A DNA stretch of 64,000 nt from Sipunculus nudus (taxonomy: Eukaryota; Annelida; Sipuncula; Golfingiida; Sipunculidae). Location: contig CM049306.1 in the NCBI GenBank assembly GCA_026874595.1, positions 51,474,019 to 51,538,018 on the forward strand, read 5' to 3'. Shown piece by piece: positions 12,101 to 20,829 of the stretch; positions within the stretch are counted from its first letter, which is position 1; every line of letters starts with the position of its first letter. Under the pieces are notes generated by a model that was not told the origin of the DNA, searched no databases, and saw only the letters and a list, made by a program, of their open reading frames with translations. The position numbers and the translations under genes are program-made.

Positions 12101-12697
12101 TAACTGCTGTTGCTGTGCATGTATACAGAAGGTATGGTTTAATATATTATTTTTAATTGCTGCCATAAATGACCATAAATGAAACTTATCTCTGTATCTG
12201 TGTTTCTCCATGGAAAAAACATTGTAATTTCATATACACATTTATCGATTGTTTATATAAATACATAAAATAAAGAAAATGTTACATTATTTCAGGAAAA
12301 CGAACGGGGCCAACAGATCTAGTAAGTCTTTTACCATGATTGTTTGTGATTAACCATTATCCATATATGAAAGAGCCTGTATAAATCGAATGATAAAATG
12401 TAAGAGGACACTTTACCTTAAAAGCAAAATTTCCTCTCACGCTACATTAAGAAATGTTTATGTGTTGATCGTTCTGTTTTCATAGGTAAATCACATGAGA
12501 ATACAATGCCACCGAACTGCAATGAATTGTCACTGTACAGTGATCTCCGAATTAATGCTATTGCTAGAAATCAGCAAAATGAAAACACTTGCTTGAACTC
12601 GGCTCCCGGCTACGCCTCGTTAGCAGTACAAAAGTCACGTTCTCCTGATGAAGATTATTCATTTCCTCAGGATGAAGTTTACGCGGAAATAAAATGA
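14..12697 (+). CDS. Receptor gene 1: multi-EGF (MEGF/Draper/SCARF-like) single-pass membrane protein, spliced gene model, 5' end outside window
   Basis: Twenty-three exons were joined by reading GT/AG junctions and phase. From 14 to 11046 they are EGF-type modules of the pattern CxxGWYGxxCNxxCPxxCxxGCxxxSGxC, almost all phase 1-1. They are followed by a juxtamembrane exon (11447), a transmembrane exon (12035), a 26-nt exon (12296) and a last exon ending in TGA at 12697. This architecture is known from MEGF10/11, Draper, CED-1 and SCARF proteins, which are surface receptors for apoptotic cells, glycans or microbes. The exact ligand cannot be told from sequence. The signal peptide and 5' exons lie left of base 1. 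A paralogue (gene 2) follows at 28467. Alternative: a tyrosine-motif scavenger receptor private to molluscs. Receptor class is fairly sure, orthology is not. Confidence 0.85.
107..942 (+). other. Gene 1 intron
   Basis: This is an intron between EGF exons. It contains an open frame at 409-774 (121 codons) that shows no family I recognise, no flanking splice signals in a matching phase and no EGF cysteine pattern. I treat it as chance or as an old fragment. Confidence 0.6.
943..1035 (+). CDS. Gene 1 EGF-like exon, cysteine-poor RRP variant
   Basis: The acceptor is CACAG at 938-942 and the donor GTAATT at 1036. The exon is 93 nt, phase 1-1. The module begins CPSNWFGQTC, but the usual SCPxxC segment is replaced by DFRRPHAC, and the fifth cysteine is also absent, leaving four. 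Gene 2 has the matching variant at 40529-40624 with the same cysteines lost. The shared loss argues for a retained specialised module rather than decay. Confidence 0.8.
1036..1763 (+). other. Gene 1 intron, nothing recognised
   Basis: AT-rich intron. A minus-strand open frame at 1336-1593 has no recognisable domain. I see no repeats of note. Confidence 0.55.
1764..1856 (+). CDS. Gene 1 EGF exon
   Basis: The acceptor is TTCACAG (ends 1763) and the donor GTAGGTG at 1857. The exon is 93 nt, phase 1-1, with six cysteines: CRDG, RC, SC, NC, RC, QC. It follows the RRP variant just as exon 41356 follows the RRP variant in gene 2. Confidence 0.87.
1877..2037 (+). repeat. tRNA-derived SINE-like element
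   Basis: An A-box-like motif (TAGCCTAGTGG, 1887-1897) fits TRGYNNARNGG exactly, and a B box (GGTTCGAACCC, 1935-1945) follows 38 bases later. This is the spacing of an internal RNA polymerase III promoter. A non-tRNA tail with two copies of ACCTCAGGATT/ACCTCAGGGATT follows. There is no closed acceptor stem or CCA end, so it is not a working tRNA gene. The right boundary is a guess. Confidence 0.65.
2404..2454 (+). CDS. Gene 1 half EGF exon (truncated module)
   Basis: The acceptor is TTCACACAG (ends 2403). The sequence encodes CQDGWFGKTCDLYQPE and then meets GTAATA at 2455. The exon is 51 nt and still phase 1-1. Only the first two cysteines of the module remain. Either a cryptic donor arose inside a former 93-nt exon, or the 3' half was deleted. 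It may be skipped in mature mRNA. Confidence 0.5.
2455..3064 (+). other. Gene 1 intron, nothing recognised
   Basis: AT-rich intron with a short CA-rich stretch (2989-3013). No EGF remnant and no repeat family are seen. Confidence 0.5.
3065..3154 (+). pseudogene. Gene 1 degenerate EGF exon
   Basis: The segment lines up with neighbouring EGF exons from GlyGlyArgHisGlyGln through SCP-like TGT CCT to the SGEC end and a good donor GTATGTA at 3155. The first two cysteines are gone: the start reads NQGGRHGQNISC. Length is 90 nt and phase 1-1 is retained, and an AG sits at 3063-3064 with a weak pyrimidine tract. It is probably decaying, but it could still be spliced in without breaking the frame. 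Confidence 0.5.
3705..3800 (+). CDS. Gene 1 EGF exon
   Basis: The acceptor is TATACAG (ends 3704) and the donor GTAGGTA at 3801. The exon is 96 nt, phase 1-1, with six cysteines. The later part reads PQGCEYERC, a one-residue-longer loop than in the 93-nt exons. Confidence 0.87.
4263..4361 (+). CDS. Gene 1 EGF exon
   Basis: The acceptor AG is at 4261-4262 and the donor GTAAGTGA at 4362. The exon is 99 nt, phase 1-1, with six cysteines (CRNG, SC, PC, GC, QC, EC). An earlier GTAAGT at 4353 would break the phase, so the later donor was chosen. The SG before the last cysteine is replaced by ARE. Confidence 0.82.
4362..4901 (+). other. Gene 1 intron, nothing recognised
   Basis: AT-rich intron. 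Minus-strand open frames here and over the next exon are antisense shadows of EGF exon 4902-4994. Confidence 0.55.
4902..4994 (+). CDS. Gene 1 EGF exon
   Basis: The acceptor is TTTCCAG (ends 4901) and the donor GTAAGT at 4995. The exon is 93 nt, phase 1-1, with six cysteines. Residues CREGWYGGSCNMSCPRNC are close to gene 2 exon 39671. Confidence 0.88.
4995..5610 (+). other. Gene 1 intron, nothing recognised
   Basis: AT-rich intron with a short TA run near 5370. No coding or repeat signal is recognised. Confidence 0.5.
5611..5709 (+). CDS. Gene 1 EGF exon
   Basis: The acceptor is GTTTCAG (ends 5610). Two in-phase donors are possible: GTAATA at 5704 and the stronger GTAAGTG at 5710, chosen here. 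The exon is 99 nt, phase 1-1, with six cysteines (CQDG, SC, SC, NC, GC, RC). The tandem donors could add or remove two residues. Confidence 0.82.
6173..6268 (+). CDS. Gene 1 EGF exon
   Basis: The acceptor is TTAAAG (ends 6172, weak pyrimidine tract) and the donor GTAAGTGA at 6269. The exon is 96 nt, phase 1-1, with six cysteines (CRDG, IC, LC, AC, GC, EC). Confidence 0.8.
6269..6788 (+). other. Gene 1 intron, nothing recognised
   Basis: Intron before the duplicated two-exon cassette array. Short open frames at 6414 and 6624 carry no recognisable domain. Confidence 0.5.
6789..6881 (+). CDS. Gene 1 EGF exon, cassette 1 type A
   Basis: The acceptor is TTCTCAG (ends 6788) and the donor GTAAGT at 6882. 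The exon is 93 nt, phase 1-1, with six cysteines: CQDGWYGHSCN, SCPANC, SC, QC. It is the first of four alternating A (93 nt) and B (99 nt) exon pairs. Confidence 0.88.
7397..7495 (+). CDS. Gene 1 EGF exon, cassette 1 type B
   Basis: The acceptor is TATAG (ends 7396) and the donor GTATGTA at 7496. The exon is 99 nt, phase 1-1, with six cysteines. The B-type signature is GR in place of GW after the first cysteine (CRRGRIGNSC), a PKGC turn and a longer loop before FC. Confidence 0.87.
7816..7908 (+). CDS. Gene 1 EGF exon, cassette 2 type A
   Basis: The acceptor is TTTCCAG (ends 7815) and the donor GTATGTG at 7909. The exon is 93 nt, phase 1-1, with six cysteines (CREGWYGHSCN, SC, NC, GC, QC). 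Confidence 0.88.
7909..8594 (+). other. Gene 1 intron, nothing recognised
   Basis: Longest intron of the A/B cassette array. AT-rich, with no repeat or remnant exon seen. Confidence 0.5.
8595..8693 (+). CDS. Gene 1 EGF exon, cassette 2 type B
   Basis: The acceptor is GATAG (ends 8594) and the donor GTATGAG at 8694. The exon is 99 nt, phase 1-1, with six cysteines: CKTGRYGRNCN, PCPNGC, LC, EC. Confidence 0.87.
8873..8965 (+). CDS. Gene 1 EGF exon, cassette 3 type A
   Basis: The acceptor is GTTCTCAG (ends 8872) and the donor GTAGGTG at 8966. The exon is 93 nt, phase 1-1, with six cysteines: CKDGWYGHGCN, SCPGNC, GC, QC. Confidence 0.88.
9374..9472 (+). CDS. Gene 1 EGF exon, cassette 3 type B
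   Basis: The acceptor is CGGTAG (ends 9373) and the donor GTACGTG at 9473. The exon is 99 nt, phase 1-1, with six cysteines: CTLGRYGKSCN, SCPKRC, LC, EC. Confidence 0.86.
9839..9931 (+). CDS. Gene 1 EGF exon, cassette 4 type A
   Basis: The acceptor is TTCCCAG (ends 9838) and the donor GTAGGTG at 9932. The exon is 93 nt, phase 1-1, with six cysteines: CQDGWFGHSCN, PCPHNC, GC, HC. Confidence 0.88.
10214..10312 (+). CDS. Gene 1 EGF exon, cassette 4 type B
   Basis: The acceptor is GGACAG (ends 10213) and the donor GTATGTG at 10313. The exon is 99 nt, phase 1-1, with six cysteines: CRTGHHGRTCN, SCPNGC, LC, EC. Confidence 0.87.
10313..10917 (+). other. Gene 1 intron, nothing recognised
   Basis: AT-rich with a less AT-rich patch at 10560-10700. 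No coding homology is recognised. Confidence 0.5.
10918..11046 (+). CDS. Gene 1 membrane-proximal 8-cysteine EGF exon
   Basis: The acceptor is CCACAG (ends 10917) and the donor GTGAGAG at 11047. The exon is 129 nt, phase 1-1. It starts CKTGFYGKFCE and ends with an extra CEEGFQSPLC, making a full eight-cysteine laminin/MEGF-type EGF unit. Gene 2 exon 61233-61328 is its counterpart but stops before the last two cysteines. Confidence 0.85.
   Translation, partial: SARQDFTASFVREHVVKVASIVPVTKCTGNVRVRKAFRVRFV
11047..11446 (+). other. Gene 1 intron ending in a TA microsatellite
   Basis: AT-rich intron. Its last bases are a (TA)n run (about 11428-11444) that directly forms the acceptor of the next exon, with no pyrimidine tract. 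Confidence 0.6.
11447..11563 (+). CDS. Gene 1 juxtamembrane exon, acidic linker
   Basis: The acceptor is TATATAG (ends 11446) and the donor GTAAGCG at 11564. The exon is 117 nt, phase 1-1. It begins CLEDRYGRNCEKT, as in gene 2 exon 62938, and then turns into a Ser/Thr- and acidic-rich stretch (SSDEENDKED) without cysteines. The gene 2 copy keeps four further cysteines here. The segment is likely an extended extracellular stalk. Confidence 0.82.
11721..11762. repeat. 42-bp perfect palindrome in gene 1 intron
   Basis: The 21-base left arm (11721-11741) is the exact reverse complement of the right arm (11742-11762), with a TATATATATATA centre flanked by GAATG/CATTC and TGCAGG/CCTGCA. It lies 158 bases past the juxtamembrane donor. 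It may be a hairpin-former or the fossil of a small inverted-repeat element. Confidence 0.85.
12035..12131 (+). CDS. Gene 1 transmembrane exon
   Basis: The acceptor is GAACAG (ends 12034) and the donor GTATGG at 12132. The exon is 97 nt, phase 1 to 2. After DRSGILGWQ comes a hydrophobic helix of about 22 residues (IASGIFFVIAL...AVAV), ended by HVYRR, a stop-transfer basic stretch. This gives a type I orientation with a cytoplasmic C terminus. Gene 2 exon 63557 has the same length and phase. Confidence 0.88.
12296..12321 (+). CDS. Gene 1 26-nt cytoplasmic microexon
   Basis: The acceptor is TTTCAG (ends 12295) and the donor GTAAGTC at 12322. The exon is 26 nt, phase 2 to 1, and encodes KTNGANRS after completing an Arg codon. 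Gene 2 has an exon of identical length and phase at 63921, which supports the call. Confidence 0.8.
12486..12697 (+). CDS. Gene 1 last coding exon, cytoplasmic tail with three YxxL/I motifs
   Basis: The acceptor is TCATAG (ends 12485) and the stop TGA is at 12695-12697. The tail of about 70 residues carries SLYSDL (which fits the ITIM pattern S/I/V/L-x-Y-x-x-I/V/L), GYASL and VYAEI close to the C terminus. Y-to-Y spacings of roughly 20-25 residues are wider than a classical ITAM. Such motifs in CED-1/Draper/MEGF10 bind SH2 adaptors and kinases when phosphorylated, and YxxL/I can also serve endocytosis. Signalling is inferred from motifs only. Confidence 0.85.
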
Positions 12698-13654
12698 AAT
12701 GACCTGGACCGTCCCTTTAGTCTATTGGCTCCGGCCTCTTTCTCTTCTCCAAACGTAGCAAAATGATGAGAGGAGAGGTATACATGTACAGAGTGTATGT
12801 TTATTTTTTTAGTTTATTTATGCTTTACCTCTTTGAATTCAGCTGGTTTGTTTACGCTGTGTCCCTTGTTTTGTGGATGAGAGTAAGATCTTTGTTCTCT
12901 ATGCATTTACGTGCTGCTTGTTTCCCACATTCCAATCTGATACGGTACTTTTTACAAGTTCTGCCATTTCAAGCATCTTGTAAAGTTTCACATAAAGGGA
13001 CATCACCAAAGAATAACTATTAAGCAACTTAGAAAGGAGGGTTGGGCGAACAAAAAAAAAACAGAAATATAATAAAATCAGATTAATTAGATAAATAAAG
13101 AAAAAAAAATATAAAAATTTTAAAAAATGAGAGAACGCATCTGGTATATATGTAGCACTATAACGCTGTGTTTGAAAAAAAAATGAAAATGATAATAAAA
13201 ACGAAATATAAAATAAGAAATGAGAAATAAAAAATAAAAAGAAATATATATCCACATGTATAATGTATGTATCTATATCTGGTTTGATTTAATGTCCAGC
13301 GATGAAAATCAGTATACACATATGGACATCGTTGGTGTCTTTATTTGATATGACATATTCTCTAACGACAGAAATCAGTGTATCCGCATCGATAATATTG
13401 CTATATGATGTTAATGAGACAAAAACAGTCTGATGGTGAGCACTGAAATAAAGGATAATGTGTGGTGAACAATTTTATATAAATGACATTTTGAAGGAAG
13501 GAAAAGAAGTACCGTGGATCCTCCAGGACACGTCTTTGCTTGCTACCTAATCTGGAAGCATTTAATATTCCCGCACCATTAAAAGATTGTTACATGTTAA
13601 AACAAATATTAAAAAAAATGGAAAAAAGACATATCTGTGTAACAATATATAGTT

Positions 13655-13655
<1 letters not shown>
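12698..13655. other. Gene 1 3' UTR and downstream sequence
   Basis: AT-rich, with an A-rich tract at 13051-13250. Open frames on both strands are low-complexity translations. No separate gene is recognised. Confidence 0.5.
13071..13076 (+). terminator. Candidate gene 1 polyadenylation signal
   Basis: The first AATAAA after the gene 1 stop codon lies 374 bases downstream, in an A-rich region. The AT-rich background makes chance hexamers common, so support is weak. Confidence 0.3.
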
Positions 13656-13702
<47 letters not shown>

Positions 13703-13708
<6 letters not shown>

Positions 13709-13818
13709 AGGGTATACACAGAAAAGTCGGTTTACTGCCTGTGGGATTCGAACCATCGATCTTCACATTCCGGTGCGCTTGCCTTAACCACTTTCTACAA
13801 TAACCAGCATGGCTGCTA

Positions 13819-13822
<4 letters not shown>
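13703..13822 (-). repeat. tRNA-like SINE-type repeat, copy 1, flanked by (TA)n
   Basis: On the minus strand this holds a perfect B box (GGTTCGAATCC, plus coordinates 13744-13754) and a GTGGTTAAGG segment like an A-box region. It matches the plus-strand copy at 24424-24552 over the stretch from GTGGTTAAGG through the B box to CTGTGTATACCC. Long (TA)n tracts abut both ends (13660-13702 and 13823-13875). No intact tRNA is formed. Confidence 0.7.

Positions 13823-13875
<53 letters not shown>
13823..13875. repeat. (TA)n microsatellite
   Basis: An uninterrupted TA run of about 50 bases lies directly next to the SINE-like repeat. Length is probably variable between alleles and error-prone in assemblies. 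Confidence 0.9.
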
Positions 13876-13879
<4 letters not shown>

Positions 13880-16800
13880 GGGAGAGAGTTTCATTTGTAA
13901 TGTGTTCTTACAATATATAATATATTATTCAATTGCATGTGCAGAGGTAGTTAGTATATCTTGACCCGAGAGCTTACACTTATTACCACAGCTTTTCACG
14001 CACAAAGAAAATTGAAGTAAACGATAAAGTTTATGGATTTTGTATCCTGTTATTTGATGCACAGAAAATATATACAAATAATGTTGTACATATGTTTCAT
14101 AAAATTCGAAAGACCAATTACGAGGTAAGCCCCGTTTAGAAAAGACCTCGTTCTCTGTCAGATTTTAACCTACATAACCAGCAAACTTTCTCTATAATTT
14201 TCTCATATTGAGTAACATTTCCCACAAAAGATAAAATTATTTATACTATTTATTATTTGTTTTCATCATGTACTGTTTTATCAATTTTGCTCAAAATAAG
14301 ATTTCTCTGAAAATATCAGTTTTGCTTGGACTCTGTATAGTCTCTTCTTCTCATGTTAAACTTTGTAAAGAAAAGTATCAGCCTTGCCTATAAGAAATAA
14401 AAATATCAGTTTGGTAGTATAGAAATTTGAGTCTAAGGACCCGACTTGATCATTTCTTTTTCTTACCGACATATATTATTATTTAGTACTAATATGGAAC
14501 ATAAAAAAATTTATTCATTTTTGATTTGGAATATAAAACGCATTCCAAATATAGTGCTTGTGACAAAAAATGTCTTGCACTTGTAATGCCACCAGTTTCT
14601 GCACAAAGTAATAATACTTACAATTCACTGTAGTCTACTTATACTGCGTACACAAAAGTTTTTAAGAAAGGCAACATTGATTATTTTAAAGTTGTTGATC
14701 TTTTATAGGGTTATTAGTTTAAATAGACATGGCTTACTGACTTATTAGTCACATAATTAAATCTGAATCGTTTTGTCTGAATTTACTTTTGAATTAGTAA
14801 AAATATTTGCAAGGGCTCCCTCACTTAATCATGATTGTGCTTTGGATATTGTATTCAATATGTTTTTAAAATGGTGGAATAAAAGGTGTTATTACTTTCA
14901 CATTTCGTTGTTTTGCACTTGTCATGATTTATATTTTGATATGTATGTGTCTGTTCTTTCCAAACCTTCTATTAATAATTATGTCTTATCATAATTCACA
15001 ACGTGGCATTGCCTTTTTCTGAGTTTACATTAATCATGCAACCATTAACGATAAGATGATATCATGTTGAGATTGAATTTTAAAAAATGACCGCAATCGT
15101 GATCAAGAAGGTTGTAGCATAGAGATAATGCCCACAGTTTTCAATAGGGAGATAAGAAAAGAAAAAGTATGGTTATATATCAGATAGTCCGTAAAGCAAG
15201 TAGCAGTCCATTGGGAGTTTCTGATGAAAAAAATACACGATTTTATAATCCTAATCTCACTTCTTGTCTTTGCTGTAGATACCTTGTTGTATGGTTATAG
15301 TCATCAAATAAATACTGAAGGGACTAAGAAATATAACATAATGGCATGTGTCGTGTAGACTAACCTGGCGAAGGCGTGTTTTCATATTGCCACATGAATT
15401 ATAGTTTTGATCTGATCAAAGTATAAAAATGTTAAACAGTTTGCCATTTATTTAATGCATCAGGAGAAAAACATTTTAAAATAAAGTTGAATTAATGGGG
15501 TGAAGCTATGAATTTTACGCTTTCGAATGGAACACAGGTATCTAAAATCTGTAGAAACGCTGATTCGTATGTTATTACTCCAACTAAAGTATTGTTTTAT
15601 CATTTTCTCCGCATAAATGTAATATATCTCTAGGGCAGACTCTAATCCGATTGTTATAATACATTTTCTGTAAAAGTAAACAAAACCCGAACATAATTCG
15701 AACACATTGCACTTATCGTAGGTATGTCACATATCTTTTAAAACTGATACAGCTTTACCCAACTTTTCCAGATTTGTGCTGGATAAATGATTGAATAATG
15801 TTTTAATTCAAATTAAGAAGTCTGTTTAGTTGCGTTGCCAATAATATGAGCCATTAATAATTAAAATTCACAACGCTTAAACAGTGTAAAATAGATGTAA
15901 CATAAACGACCGTCTTGTAGAGTTGCCGGCGACAAGGAGTTTTGCAGAATATTTTTCACTAATTTAAAAGAAGACTCATCAAAAGGTGTCTACTTGTAGC
16001 CAACTTAAAGTTAAGGTTATATGCTCTGCTAACGACCGGACCTAGACCAATAGGTAAATCATAGACATTCCCTTCCATTTGCTAATACTCTGAGCCCAAA
16101 TCTATGTGATGAATTCTGTTTCCCCGGTACATTTAAGTATAATCATTACACATTTAACAAAACTAAGTTCACGTTTGGCGCTAACAGTGTCACTGGTTTT
16201 TACATGTTTTTAATAAACTTTTCGGGAAGCATATATAGTAGAAACTCGAATTTCGAAATTACCTTTCATCTTTGGTTTCCGAAATTTAAAGTAAGGAACC
16301 GATATTTAGCTTTACTAACAAAAGAGGAGAAACTCAAAATAAGGAAAAATATATTTATCGATTTACTAAAGTTACTTCCGAGGAAACCTGGCTGCGTGGT
16401 TTTCATATGCCGGCCTGATTTGCTTATGAGCAGCATATAATCAAGCTGAGTGGGTTATTGACGGCTATCCATGAAGCTGTTACAGTGCATGCGTTGATAG
16501 GACCACCTTTTATTACTAACATGACACCTTGTTTTGATCATTGTGCGTTCTTTACTTTGCGGTTCGTCCATCTGACTGGTACCCTTAAGGTTATCATTTG
16601 GATCTCCCCTTGCCATCCTTGTCATCAGTTTAGCTTCTGTGTTTGCAATAGGCTACGAACCACATATATGAGTGGTTGTAACACCAGCTGAGTGATCTTA
16701 AACCAATGGGTACTTTGATCACGAATACTAGTCATGTTGGTCTAATTTTAAACATATGAGATATCTGACATTTTATTTAAACTGTAGGTTGATTCATTTA

Positions 16801-17000
16801 GTTCATCCATTGGCAACCAACTCTGTTTCATAAGGATATAGGTTGGATTCATCATGAATGTCATACTTTTTTATTAGTTTATATTTTTTTGTGGAGGTAA
16901 CCGCCTCCATTTTTAAATGCTAACTTAACTACGTAAATGTACATCTGCAGATTTCCATTCCGGTTTCGGACTACGTGACAGGGCCGTATCACACGCTTCC
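13876..17000. other. Intergenic, nothing recognised
   Basis: AT-rich with only short chance frames (14773, 15460 minus, 16204, 16458). None shows a domain, splice-consistent extension or similarity to the receptor exons. Confidence 0.5.
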
Positions 17001-17439
17001 TCTCATTTTATATCCTGGCGTTAACCAGGCTCGGTGACTACTGCACCTGCGGGCCCTGGGCGCGTAATCGTCCCTATTGCTGGTTCATACCACCGAGGAG
17101 CCCCCGAAAGGCGCACTCGTTTGTGAATGAATGTCATACTCGTACTCTGTGTTTCGCACAAAATGACGCTGAGATGTAGATGCGGTATTATTCCAATTAA
17201 TAGTGAAGCCAAATTTTAGCCCGCTTTAATATTTAGTAATGTATTTATATCATTGATTTTCAACTGCGATACTTATACCAATGCGATCCATTTAATCGGT
17301 AATCTAGCACGTACGTTCTATACAATGAATGAAAATCATTTGCATTACTGTCCCTAGATGGCAGCAATAGTTAACCTTCATTACACGTGCCGTGACAAAC
17401 ATATTATGAAAATTTTGACAAAGACGGTCAATTATTATA

Positions 17440-18370
17440 CATGAAACCCCCATCACACTGGAAGGTGAACTAGTTGCTCTCTAAAAACTGGAGAGATCGC
17501 CGTAGAGAGCAGCTAGAGTGTCCTGGGGCCTTTTTGAGCTTCGTAGGAGCGAGATAGTGTCTCCTTGGCTCGTCATATGGTCACCATGAACGCCATGAGC
17601 GGCGACGATTTTTTAACATACACAACATCACGCCGCGTGTTCGCCTTGGAGTGAAAGGCGCAGTTAGATTAAAATGCGACTGCCAGAGGCGTCCTAGGAG
17701 CGCGATACCCGCTTCCTGACAGCACAGGTCGACCGCCAGTGAAATAGGTAGCATCAGCCTTCCTGTTCTGTGGCGTTGGCCCGGCGCATTAACAGGCTGC
17801 TACCGAGACCTCGTTGGCCCTAATCAGCTCCTTCACACGCTTCGCACGGTACTGCCGCTGTGATTATGACGTCTGTGCCCAGTGAGATTCCTTGGCGCTG
17901 CTGCTGCGCTCTCACGTAGCTCCATAAATACGATCTTTGACCCGTGATGTTATGTGTCCTGGTCAGCAGCCAGACTCCAAATGATGTCTAGACCTCGAGA
18001 TGGGGCCCATATATGGAGATCTTACCACGCGCGCAGTTCCTTCGTCAACAGCGCAGAAAGATCGTGCGCTGGTTGCCGCGGGGTCATCATGATCGCGGCC
18101 CGGAGTCCCAAGGTCCCTGTAGAAGTTAGCAGGAACCTCATTAGGACGTGAGGGGAGCGTGGTATCATCGTATAGGACGGGTAGCAACGCCATACCACGT
18201 GGTAGGGACGGCCTAAATCGGCCGAAAATTGCATATTTAAACGTCGTGGCACCGGGGCGAGAGCTAGCCATGACAACATGACACTCAGGCCTTTGGAAAT
18301 TAACTGATAGGGCCTGGAGTCATGATGGCAGTCACAACAGAACGCCCATTCTAAGGGTCGGATCAAAATA
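17440..18370. repeat. GC-rich unclassified block
   Basis: Base composition is clearly higher in G+C than the surrounding DNA (many GCGC, CCGG and CGCG words). Overlapping open frames run on both strands (17954-18151 plus; 17963-18366 minus), but none has a domain I recognise. Composition like that of the DIRS element at 54.8-60.2 kb suggests a decayed transposable element. The class is unknown. Confidence 0.4.
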
Positions 18371-19045
18371 TTTCCTGTCTGGTATTATTTGGCATCACAG
18401 GTTTATATGGTCGTATTATATGTGCTTAATATCAAAGAAAAAGGGTTGTTACACAAAAATTATTACATTTATTACCTCCTTTCGTCACTGTGGCACCGAT
18501 TCACGTGAAGCGGTACTTCTCGTTCGAAACGGTCATGACGGGGTCGTCTATGTAAACTTGGAAGTCCGAAGCCGGAAGCCGGAAACCAAGGAATTGTTTT
18601 ATAAATAATGCAGTTTAAAGCATATACAAAATGCTAACGCTTCAATACCGTTTTGCTTTTTCCCGATAGAATAAGATTTTTACTATCATTCTGTGAACAA
18701 TTATAGTTATTTATTCTTCGATCTGAAAGTTATGGACGATTTTGTGCTCGGAAGCCATCTCGGAAGTCACTCAGAAGTGCTGGGATGTGATTCAACTATG
18801 TATAACTCGGAAGTCACAGAGACGCACTGGTTAACTTGTGGTCAGTTAAGAGCCACAGCCCAAATGCAGTTTCTATATATTATAGTTGCATGCACATATT
18901 TAAATTGCTTATGCATGATTCTGCTTTTAATGAGTGTATAATACAATACATGATACAAAATCGGAAAACTATGTTCTAAAATTTTTGCTTTGTAAATTTA
19001 ATATAAATGTATACAGATATGTGGGTGTATTTTCAAATAATATAT

Positions 19046-19295
19046 TTCACCCCATGAAATATATTAATAAAATCTAGAGCCATGTTTTAGTTAAAGATAT
19101 TTATATTTACATGGGCAAGGCAGGGGAGAGGATGATTTTAATTCTTAAAATATACAATGTAAAGAGGACATTTTAAGGCACCTTAAACAAAAGATCATGA
19201 GGATTTTCTGTTCCTCAACTATTCTCCTGCATGTTTTTGAAAAATGTAATCAATCTTTAGGTTGTTGGACTTTAATATTTATTATTCTATAAAAT
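19046..19295 (+). repeat. Dispersed repeat, copy 1 (matches 49515-49745)
   Basis: Shares the order ATCTAGAGCCA, AATGTAAAGAGGACATTTT, GGCACCTT and CTGTTC(C/T)TCAAC with 49515-49745 on the same strand. The copy lies inside the inverted-repeat element, so the 49.5-kb copy may be a fragment of the same family. Confidence 0.7.
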
Positions 19296-20766
19296 AACGT
19301 TATAAACTGGAAAATCCAAATATCCAATAGTTTGTAACATGTTAATGTCAATGATGAAATACGCGTCTATACATTTATAACTTGCAAAATGTCACCTTTT
19401 AAATGTAGTACTCGTTGCAAAATAATTGATATGTTTAAGTCTTATAACAATCTTTGCATTTTACCGACTTTTGTGATCTGTGAGCGCACAGGCTCGGACA
19501 GCAGAGCACAGTGCGTGAGTCTGAGTATCAACCGAGGAGCCGTGTTATGACCGAGAAAAGTGACATGTGATAACGGAAAGACTCCATCTCTCAGTATACT
19601 AGTATATTTTTGGATGCTCTCTAAGTGGAGTAAATCACAGACTTGTTCATTAATATCGCCAACTTATGAACTGGAAAGTAAACTCAAATTAATTCTTGTT
19701 CAAGTTTTTAACACTTCCTTCAAACTTTTTCAATCTTGTATTTATATTCTAATAATTTCACTCCTGATGTTTCAACATAACATTTCAACTTCAAACAAAT
19801 GGATATTTAATAATATTTAAAGTATATTTGCAACTGATTTCACTCTCAAGCGTTATAATATATGCATGATAAGGGCATCTTTAGAAACAGAATGTGCTCC
19901 CTTCAACTTCGGATTACTGTACGATTACAACGATCTCGATAAAAATTCAAATTTTGTGCACAGAGGAGATCGTTGAATGTAAAATCTTTGATAAATAACC
20001 ATAAAGAATTTTTTATCTTTATATAATCCATCTGAATATTCCGTGCATACTCACTATTTTTATTTGATTCTTATATTTTAATCCTCAGAAACAAAAATAA
20101 CAGATAGGATGCTTTTTCTTAGGCCTGGTAATCATGCACCGGTCTATAGTCGGAATTCTCGATACAGTAGTACCGTGCGCTTTCGGACCTCCTTCCCTTC
20201 GGACTTGATAGTTGCTGGTATCAGTTTCTATTATTAAACAGAATTGTTTTTATATCTATAACATTTGCTCTTTGCTCATTTATTTTTAAACATTTACTGA
20301 ACTTTTCTGGTTATGCCAAATGTTTTATTTAATGTTTTATTGATTTGTTGTTAATGTTTTTTTAACTGACGTATTTTACAATAAATCTATAAAAAGTATT
20401 GATGTTTGTGCCCTGCGGTTTTACAAATTTCAGAACATTAATTTGATGACTATTGTACCTAACAGCATAAAAAATATCGATTAAATATTGAATCGTTCTG
20501 CAAAAACAGAAACTATTGTTTTTATATTATCAAAAAAATTTACAATCGGCATCATATCTATTTACACATGCATTGTGTATTTCTCTCTGTCAAGGTATTG
20601 TTAATGTTTGTGTTTTCTTTTTAAATTTGCAGGATACGTCTGATGAAATCATTATCAAACAAATTATTGTAAAGCATCATGTATATTATGCTATTTTGGC
20701 AAAATTTCAAAACATGACTTGAAACAGGTTACAGCAGGAACATATAGGGGAAAATATCACATTTTG

Positions 20767-20768
<2 letters not shown>

Positions 20769-20826
<58 letters not shown>
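20769..20826. repeat. (TA)n microsatellite
   Basis: A TA run of nearly 60 bases inside the inverted-repeat element. Confidence 0.9.

Positions 20827-20829
<3 letters not shown>

Noticed and set aside
17954-18366. Overlapping open frames in the GC-rich block
   Set aside because: High G+C lowers stop frequency. No domain could be named, so they are kept only as an unclassified repeat block.
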